A stretch of DNA of 64,000 nucleotides from SSF26 sp037443945. GTDB taxonomy: Bacteria; Chloroflexota; Anaerolineae; J102. The position numbers and the translations under genes are program-made. The notes below the pieces were generated by a model, which saw only the letters and a list, made by a program, of their open reading frames with translations, searched no databases and had not been told where the DNA came from. The stretch lies in the NCBI GenBank assembly GCA_037443945.1, contig JBBINH010000009.1, forward strand, positions 1-64,000, read 5' to 3'. Positions within the stretch are counted from its first letter, which is position 1, and each line of letters opens with the position of its first letter. Shown piece by piece: positions 59,590 through 64,000 of this stretch.

Positions 59590-62286
59590 ATGAAAACACG
59601 CCTGCTTCTCCTCAACCTGTTGGTGATGCTCCTGTTGGGAGCGGGTATGGCGAGGGGGGTCTATTCGACCCCTCTGAGCGTGCAGACGGATAGGACCGTC
59701 TACGACGATGCGCTGGCCGCCGGGTGGCAAAACTGGTCATGGAACAGCACGATTGACTTCGCCAACTCCAACCCTGCCCTCGGCACAAACGCCATCGCCG
59801 TGACCTATAACGGAGGATGGGCAGGTCTTTCGCTGCGTTACGATTCGCCCTTGAACGGCGCCGACTACAGCGCCATCACGTTCTGGGCGCATGGGGGCAG
59901 CACAGGCCAGCGGACGGTGCACTTCTTTATCCATCAGACGGACACCGGCGGTGAGACCTTGAGATATCCGTTGACCATCCCTGCCGGCACCTGGACCCAA
60001 TTCACCGTTCCGCTCGGCGACTTGGGCAACCCGGCCACCATCAGGCGTTTGAACTGGCAGGAAGGGACCGGTGGTCCCCAGCTGACGTTTTATCTGGATG
60101 ACATCCGCCTGGTGGCAAGCGGCGGAGGCGGAACACCTCCCGCCGGCCTGAGCACAACGATCACCATCCAGGCCGATGGGCCGGTGACATCGGTCAGTCC
60201 CTACCTGCGCGCCAGCAACCTGCCGACCTGGTTAGGTCCAAACCGTTTCGGCAATCCCACGTTCCGGGCGCGCACCCAGGCCTCCGGTCTGACCTTGCTG
60301 CGCATCCCCGGCGGCAGCTGGAGCAACGACTACGGCTGGTTGAGCTGCGAACTCGGTCAAAACGCCCCCGGTCGGTTGGATTGTCCGGCCTTTTGGGCGG
60401 CCAAGCCGCGCGATTTTATCGCCTTCCTCAAGGCAACGGGCATGGCAGGGATGTGGACGGTCAGCCCCAACGCCACGGCCAAAGAGGCGGCGGCGTTGGT
60501 AGCCTACTTCAACGGCTCGGTTGCCGACACCCGTCCTCTCGGTGTGGACGTTCGCGGGACAGACTGGCAGACCGTAGGCTATTGGGCCTCCCTGCGCGCC
60601 GGCGCCGGCTATCCCGAACCGATCGGCATCCACTTTTGGGAAGTAGGCAACGAAGTGTACGGTAGCCGACCCGATACCGGCGGTCCCCTCTGCCAGACCT
60701 GGGGTTGGGAAAACACCTGGACGTGTGATGGCTACGAGTATGTGAACGGCAAGGGCAGCGGCACAAACCGCCGCGAGGGCTATCTCGAGTTCGTGCAGGC
60801 CATGAAGTTCGTCGATCCGACCATCCAGGTAGGGGCGGTGGGCTATGAATGGCCGGGCACGCCCGGCGATGGGCAAAGCTCCTGGCAGACCTTTGCCGGC
60901 TGGGGCAGCCGTGTCATCGCCGCCGCCGGAAATACCCTGGACTTCTATGCGGTGCACCCCTATGCCTACTTTCAACCCCCGGCCAATCCGGCCGATGTGC
61001 TGGCGAATCCTCAATCGCACTGGCCTGCTTTCGTCGGTGCGATTCGCCAGGCCTTCAACACCTATGCCGGCGGGCGGCAGGCGCCCATTGCCGTCACCGA
61101 ATTCAACCTGGTATCCGTGCAGGATCAGGACAACAATCAGTTGATGACGCGGGTGGTGAACGCCCTTTTCCTGGCCGATTCGATCGGCCAGGCCGCCCGG
61201 CTCGGTATCCCCATCCTGATCCAGTGGGACCTGGCGAACGGCCGCGCTGCGAACGGCACCGAATACGGCCTGATGCACGAAGATAATCAGTTCTACCGTG
61301 CGCCCTCGTATTACGTGTATCCTCTATGGGCGCGCTTCGGGACGCAAATGGTCCCGGCGACTTCCACCCTCTCCGCATCCACGCAACTGAGCGTCTACGC
61401 CGGACGGGTGGATGCCCATACCGTCTCGCTGTTGGCCATCAACAAAACCGATGTGCCGATCACGGCAACCATCCTCGTTGACGGTTTCGGTCCGATCACG
61501 AGTGGCCGGGCCTGGAAAGTCGAGGGGAGCAGCCTGCTTGCCCAATCGGTTTCTTACAACGGCAGCACCAACCCCACCGACGAACTGAACGAACCGCCCG
61601 AGTCCTTCGTGGTTTCGGATCCAACGGTGACGTGGGTTCTCCCGCCTTACGCCATCCATTTGTTGCATCTCGCAACCTCGACCAACCAGCCGACGCCGAC
61701 ACCGACCGGCACACCAACGCCGACGCCGACCAGTACACCAACGCCGACGCGCACCAGTACGCCGACACCGACGCGCACCGCCACACCCACACCGACGCGC
61801 ACCGCCACACCCACACCGACCGGCACGCCGACGCCGATCGCCACACCGACAAATCTGCTGACCAATCCGGGCTTTGAGAACGGCACAACCGGTTGGACGT
61901 GCCAGACATGCACGCTATCGACGGTGAGTTCGCCCGTCCATAGCGGTTCCCGGGCGGCTTTCGTGGCGAATCGAGGCAGCAATCGGGCAGGCATCCGGCA
62001 GGATATCACAAGCGTTCTTGCTGCCCAGGGCCAGGGTACTTATACGCTCGCAGCGTGGGTACGGATGGCTTCCGGTTCGGCCAAGGTCAAGGTGACCGTC
62101 ATGGTGCGGGGCAATAAGACCGCCTACTTTACCGTGAGGTGTTCCGCCAAAAGCACCACCTGGACCAACTGCAGCGGCACGAAAACCATCACCTGGACGG
62201 GCGCGCTGCGGGAGGCGAGGTTGTCCATCGAGACCGGCAGCGGTACGACCCCCTATTACGCCGACGACTGCGTCCTGCGCCGCTGA
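59590..62286 (+). CDS. Secreted clan GH-A glycoside hydrolase with two carbohydrate-binding modules
   Basis: Protein of 898 residues: signal peptide (1-26), an N-terminal beta-sandwich module (about 30-175, CBM11-like), a (beta/alpha)8 hydrolase domain (about 185-690), a Thr-Pro linker (about 698-754) and a C-terminal CBM4/9-like module (NLLTNPGFENGTTGW to the end). The acid/base Glu355 is in FWEVGNEVYG and the nucleophile Glu504 in VTEFN, the usual clan GH-A pair. RIPGGSWSNDYGW resembles alpha-L-arabinofuranosidases (GH51) and GH44 endoglucanases. It is exported and acts on plant-type polysaccharide. ATG 59590 is the one that gives a proper signal peptide. Confidence 0.82.
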   Translation: MKTRLLLLNLLVMLLLGAGMARGVYSTPLSVQTDRTVYDDALAAGWQNWSWNSTIDFANSNPALGTNAIAVTYNGGWAGLSLRYDSPLNGADYSAITFWAHGGSTGQRTVHFFIHQTDTGGETLRYPLTIPAGTWTQFTVPLGDLGNPATIRRLNWQEGTGGPQLTFYLDDIRLVASGGGGTPPAGLSTTITIQADGPVTSVSPYLRASNLPTWLGPNRFGNPTFRARTQASGLTLLRIPGGSWSNDYGWLSCELGQNAPGRLDCPAFWAAKPRDFIAFLKATGMAGMWTVSPNATAKEAAALVAYFNGSVADTRPLGVDVRGTDWQTVGYWASLRAGAGYPEPIGIHFWEVGNEVYGSRPDTGGPLCQTWGWENTWTCDGYEYVNGKGSGTNRREGYLEFVQAMKFVDPTIQVGAVGYEWPGTPGDGQSSWQTFAGWGSRVIAAAGNTLDFYAVHPYAYFQPPANPADVLANPQSHWPAFVGAIRQAFNTYAGGRQAPIAVTEFNLVSVQDQDNNQLMTRVVNALFLADSIGQAARLGIPILIQWDLANGRAANGTEYGLMHEDNQFYRAPSYYVYPLWARFGTQMVPATSTLSASTQLSVYAGRVDAHTVSLLAINKTDVPITATILVDGFGPITSGRAWKVEGSSLLAQSVSYNGSTNPTDELNEPPESFVVSDPTVTWVLPPYAIHLLHLATSTNQPTPTPTGTPTPTPTSTPTPTRTSTPTPTRTATPTPTRTATPTPTGTPTPIATPTNLLTNPGFENGTTGWTCQTCTLSTVSSPVHSGSRAAFVANRGSNRAGIRQDITSVLAAQGQGTYTLAAWVRMASGSAKVKVTVMVRGNKTAYFTVRCSAKSTTWTNCSGTKTITWTGALREARLSIETGSGTTPYYADDCVLRR
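61689..61851 (+). repeat. Tandem repeats coding for a Thr-Pro linker
   Basis: Short degenerate repeats inside the glycosidase gene, including two exact 24-base units (61770-61817 region) and related 12-base pieces, coding TPTPTRTATPTP-type sequence. Such arrays change length by slippage. A smaller one lies at 33311-33373 in the TPR/PD40 gene. Confidence 0.7.
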
Positions 62287-62353
62287 ACCCATCCGGACGA
62301 TCAAAGGCTCCTGTCGGGAGGGTACGCAACCCTACCGAGTCCGAACACAGGCC

Positions 62354-62447
62354 ACGATAATGACCTACCCGGCTACCCGCCACCGTGCGCCGATGGCAAA
62401 TCGGCCTCCCTGAGCCCATTGTGCCGGGCGTCGGCCTACGCCGACCG
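62354..62447 (+). repeat. Dispersed intergenic repeat, copy B
   Basis: Second copy of the element at 11281-11382, in the 225-base gap after the glycosidase. Hairpins GCCGAT/ATCGGC (62389-62405) and GTCGGC/GCCGAC with CTAC loop (62430-62445) are kept, while the linkers differ. In this gap I see no gene. Confidence 0.65.
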
Positions 62448-62511
62448 CAGAGGGCGCGCCGAGGCCCGGCGCACAACGTCCGTCGAGGTCGCCTGCCCTT
62501 GGCGATCTCGT

Positions 62512-62973
62512 TCAGGCCCCCGGCCATGCCCACAGCGCCAGGCCGGTGCCCGCATGGGGACGCCGCACCGCCACCACGCCATCGTAGGCCGTCAGGGTGA
62601 ACTCAACGGCAAAGGCCAGCGCCCGCGCCGCGTGGCCGCCGATCAGCACCGGGCCGGCGGTTGTATCCCGGTAGGCCACGACCAGGTGCAGATGGACATG
62701 GGGTTGGCCCTCCAGGCGACTGATGGTGCCCTGGCCGGCCACGATCTCCAGGCTGCCGCGATAGACCAAGGGCGACAGCCGCTGCCGAGTTGCGAACTCG
62801 TAGGCGCTAAGCTCAACCTCGGTCAGCCCGCCCAGCAGCGCCACCGTGGCCGCCCCGATGTCGTGGGTCTCGGCCACACGGGCCAGCGCCTGGTGCAGGT
62901 CCTCGCCATCGGTGAGGACCCCCATGAACACGCGCTGGCCCTGGGTGGCAACGGGAGCAAGGGTCAGGGTCAT
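62512..62973 (-). CDS. PCC/DUF296 domain protein
   Basis: Protein of 153 residues of the plants-and-prokaryotes conserved (PCC, DUF296) domain family, with GGLTEVELSAYEF, the metal-type His cluster HVHLHLVV and GGHA. Homologues may bind DNA or nucleotides; a function is not established. ATG 62973 gives the normal domain length. The gene follows the HpcH/HpaI aldolase gene (27-base gap) and is probably co-transcribed with it. Confidence 0.82.
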   Translation of the reverse strand: MTLTLAPVATQGQRVFMGVLTDGEDLHQALARVAETHDIGAATVALLGGLTEVELSAYEFATRQRLSPLVYRGSLEIVAGQGTISRLEGQPHVHLHLVVAYRDTTAGPVLIGGHAARALAFAVEFTLTAYDGVVAVRRPHAGTGLALWAWPGA

Positions 62974-62999
62974 GTTCGCAAGTGCGGATGCGGTCGGTT

Positions 63000-63776
63000 T
63001 CAGGATGCGGTGGAGGGCTCCGGCAGGAAGCTCCGGGCCGCGTTGAGGAAGAGCGTGGGCAGGGCGGCCAGGATCAGACGGCAACCGCGGGCGATCTCGG
63101 CCTGGGCTGCGTCGCGGTTGGCCGCGGTGATGCCGACGGCGACACCGGCCGCCAGGCCGCAGGCAACGGCGCGAGCGATCATGCTCTGCACTTCGGGATG
63201 GTCGGGGCCATCGGCGAAACCCATGGTCAACGCCAGATCGCGCGGGCCGATCATGAGGGCATCCACATGGGGCACCCGCAACAGTGCCGGCAAGACATCG
63301 ATCAGTCCCGGTTCCTCGAATTGCAGGATCACCAGGGTCTCGGCATTGGCGCGGGCGATGTAGGCGGGCGCTTCCCCGCGGTGGGCCATATAGGCGGCCG
63401 CCCGCGCCAGACCGATGCCGCGACGGCCCAGGGGTGGATACTTCACCGCCTCTACCAACATGCGGACTTCATCGACCGTTCTCAGCCCCGGCATCATCAC
63501 CCCCATCATGCCTGCGTCCAGGTAGGCCAGCACCAGTTTGGGATCCTTGGCGCCGAGACGCACCAGCGGCGTGAGCCCGACGCGCTCGCAGGCGCGCACC
63601 ACATTCACGGCCTGAGCCGGGTCGATCAGGCCGTGTTCGGCATCCAGCATGTAGTAGTCGAAGCCGGCCAGACCGCACAGCTCGGCCAGGAGCGGATCGG
63701 CGCCGATGCTGATGACACCGAAGGCCGGTTTGCCCTCTCGTAACCTGGCCTTGGTGCGATTGGGCTGGATAAACAT
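63000..63776 (-). CDS. HpcH/HpaI-family aldolase
   Basis: Class II-type aldolase of the HpcH/HpaI/CitE-like barrel family, 258 residues. Signature pieces are FDYYMLDAEHGLID with the catalytic His, LVRLGAKDP with Arg, GMMGVMMPGLRT, the metal Glu in ILQFEEPG and the metal Asp in ALMIGPRDLAL. It cleaves 4-hydroxy-2-oxo acids or malyl-type compounds to pyruvate (or glyoxylate) and an aldehyde. ATG 63776. It lies 7 bases after a CoA-transferase gene, so it belongs to a further acid-degradation unit. Confidence 0.85.
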   Translation of the reverse strand: MFIQPNRTKARLREGKPAFGVISIGADPLLAELCGLAGFDYYMLDAEHGLIDPAQAVNVVRACERVGLTPLVRLGAKDPKLVLAYLDAGMMGVMMPGLRTVDEVRMLVEAVKYPPLGRRGIGLARAAAYMAHRGEAPAYIARANAETLVILQFEEPGLIDVLPALLRVPHVDALMIGPRDLALTMGFADGPDHPEVQSMIARAVACGLAAGVAVGITAANRDAAQAEIARGCRLILAALPTLFLNAARSFLPEPSTAS

Positions 63777-63783
63777 GGCCTCC

Positions 63784-64000
63784 TCAGATGACACCGGCAG
63801 CCTGCAGCGCTTCGAGTTCGGCTTCATCCAGCCCCAGCAAGCCCTGATAGACCTCCCGGTTGTGCTGGCCCAACAGCGGCGGCGGGCTAAACGCATCCTC
63901 GTGCGTTTCCGAGAGCTTGATGGGGTTGCCGGGCATGCGCGTCGAACCGCCCAGGGGATGGGCTACTTCCACCACCATATGGCGGGCCAGCACCTGCTCG
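63784..64000 (-). CDS. Family III CoA-transferase, C-terminal part (runs off the window)
   Basis: The last 72 codons of a gene that continues beyond base 64000. The end of a CaiB/BaiF-type CoA-transferase is recognisable: GNPIKLSETHEDAFSPPPLLGQHN followed by LLGLDEAELEALQAAGVI (pieces). It is distinct from the CoA-transferase at 46572-47753. The N-terminus and catalytic Asp are outside the window. Confidence 0.8.
   Translation of the reverse strand, partial: EQVLARHMVVEVAHPLGGSTRMPGNPIKLSETHEDAFSPPPLLGQHNREVYQGLLGLDEAELEALQAAGVI

Noticed and set aside
61689..61851. Regularly repeated short units that could suggest a CRISPR array
   Set aside because: The repeats lie in frame in the glycosidase gene and encode a Thr-Pro linker; there are no unique spacers.

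Overview
The window is high-GC bacterial DNA from what looks like a draft or metagenomic contig: its first 14 bases match the end of an Illumina adapter. The gene content suggests a non-phototrophic, monoderm-like member of the Chloroflexota (Anaerolineae/Caldilineae type). The clues are a Tad pilus locus without secretin or other outer-membrane genes, Thr-Pro-rich linkers in surface proteins, and pathway modules that recall Chloroflexus. This assignment is inferred, not proven.

Bases 163-7152 (minus strand) form a run of MoxR ATPase, DUF58 protein, GNAT acetyltransferase, a membrane protein with a C-terminal helix-turn-helix, and FtsK. Then come an MFS transporter, enolase, a class V aminotransferase, galactokinase, a FAD oxidoreductase, and a sugar ABC transporter (binding protein and two permeases, no ATPase) with a consensus promoter and a strong hairpin behind the binding-protein gene. 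Next are TerC, UvrA and three neighbours.

Bases 24552-35912 are a complete-looking Tad/Flp type IVc pilus locus on the plus strand: three Flp pilins, two TadE-like and one TadG-like pseudopilin, CpaB, TadZ, prepilin peptidase, TadB, TadC, a TPR/PD40 membrane protein with an AT-rich tail, the TadA ATPase and a DUF192 protein. It is followed by a zinc alcohol dehydrogenase, an NmrA-like reductase, a four-gene 2-oxoacid:ferredoxin oxidoreductase (korDABC order) and, convergent to it, a thiol peroxidase.

The most interesting region is the 17-gene minus-strand array from 59338 down to 42242. A GntR-family regulator with its own consensus promoter and a palindromic operator stands at its head. Behind it are four calycin (lipocalin-like) proteins, a DUF3891 protein, an alpha/beta hydrolase, a Rieske oxygenase, a protein that reads like red chlorophyll catabolite reductase (RCCR), and a short-chain dehydrogenase that reads like plant chlorophyll b reductase (NYC1/NOL). 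Many of these genes overlap by exactly 4 bases. Next are a flavin reductase/HMG-CoA-lyase fusion, an aconitase-family hydratase (large and small subunits), a family III CoA-transferase, a dihydropyrimidinase-like cyclic amidohydrolase, an acyl-CoA-dehydrogenase-like protein and an aldehyde dehydrogenase.

My main hypothesis is that this is a bacterial chlorophyll or chlorin catabolic gene cluster. The upper half would correspond to the plant PaO/phyllobilin route: side-chain reduction, ester hydrolysis, ring opening and bilin reduction. The lower half could convert pyrrole-derived dialkylmaleimides to alkylmaleates, alkylmalates, alkylmalyl-CoA and finally pyruvate plus an acyl-CoA. Enzyme families are read from sequence; the pathway itself is inference. 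A secreted clan GH-A glycosidase interrupts the strand at 59590-62286. Beyond it lie a PCC/DUF296 protein, an HpcH/HpaI aldolase and the C-terminal end of a second CoA-transferase, so catabolic genes continue past the right edge.
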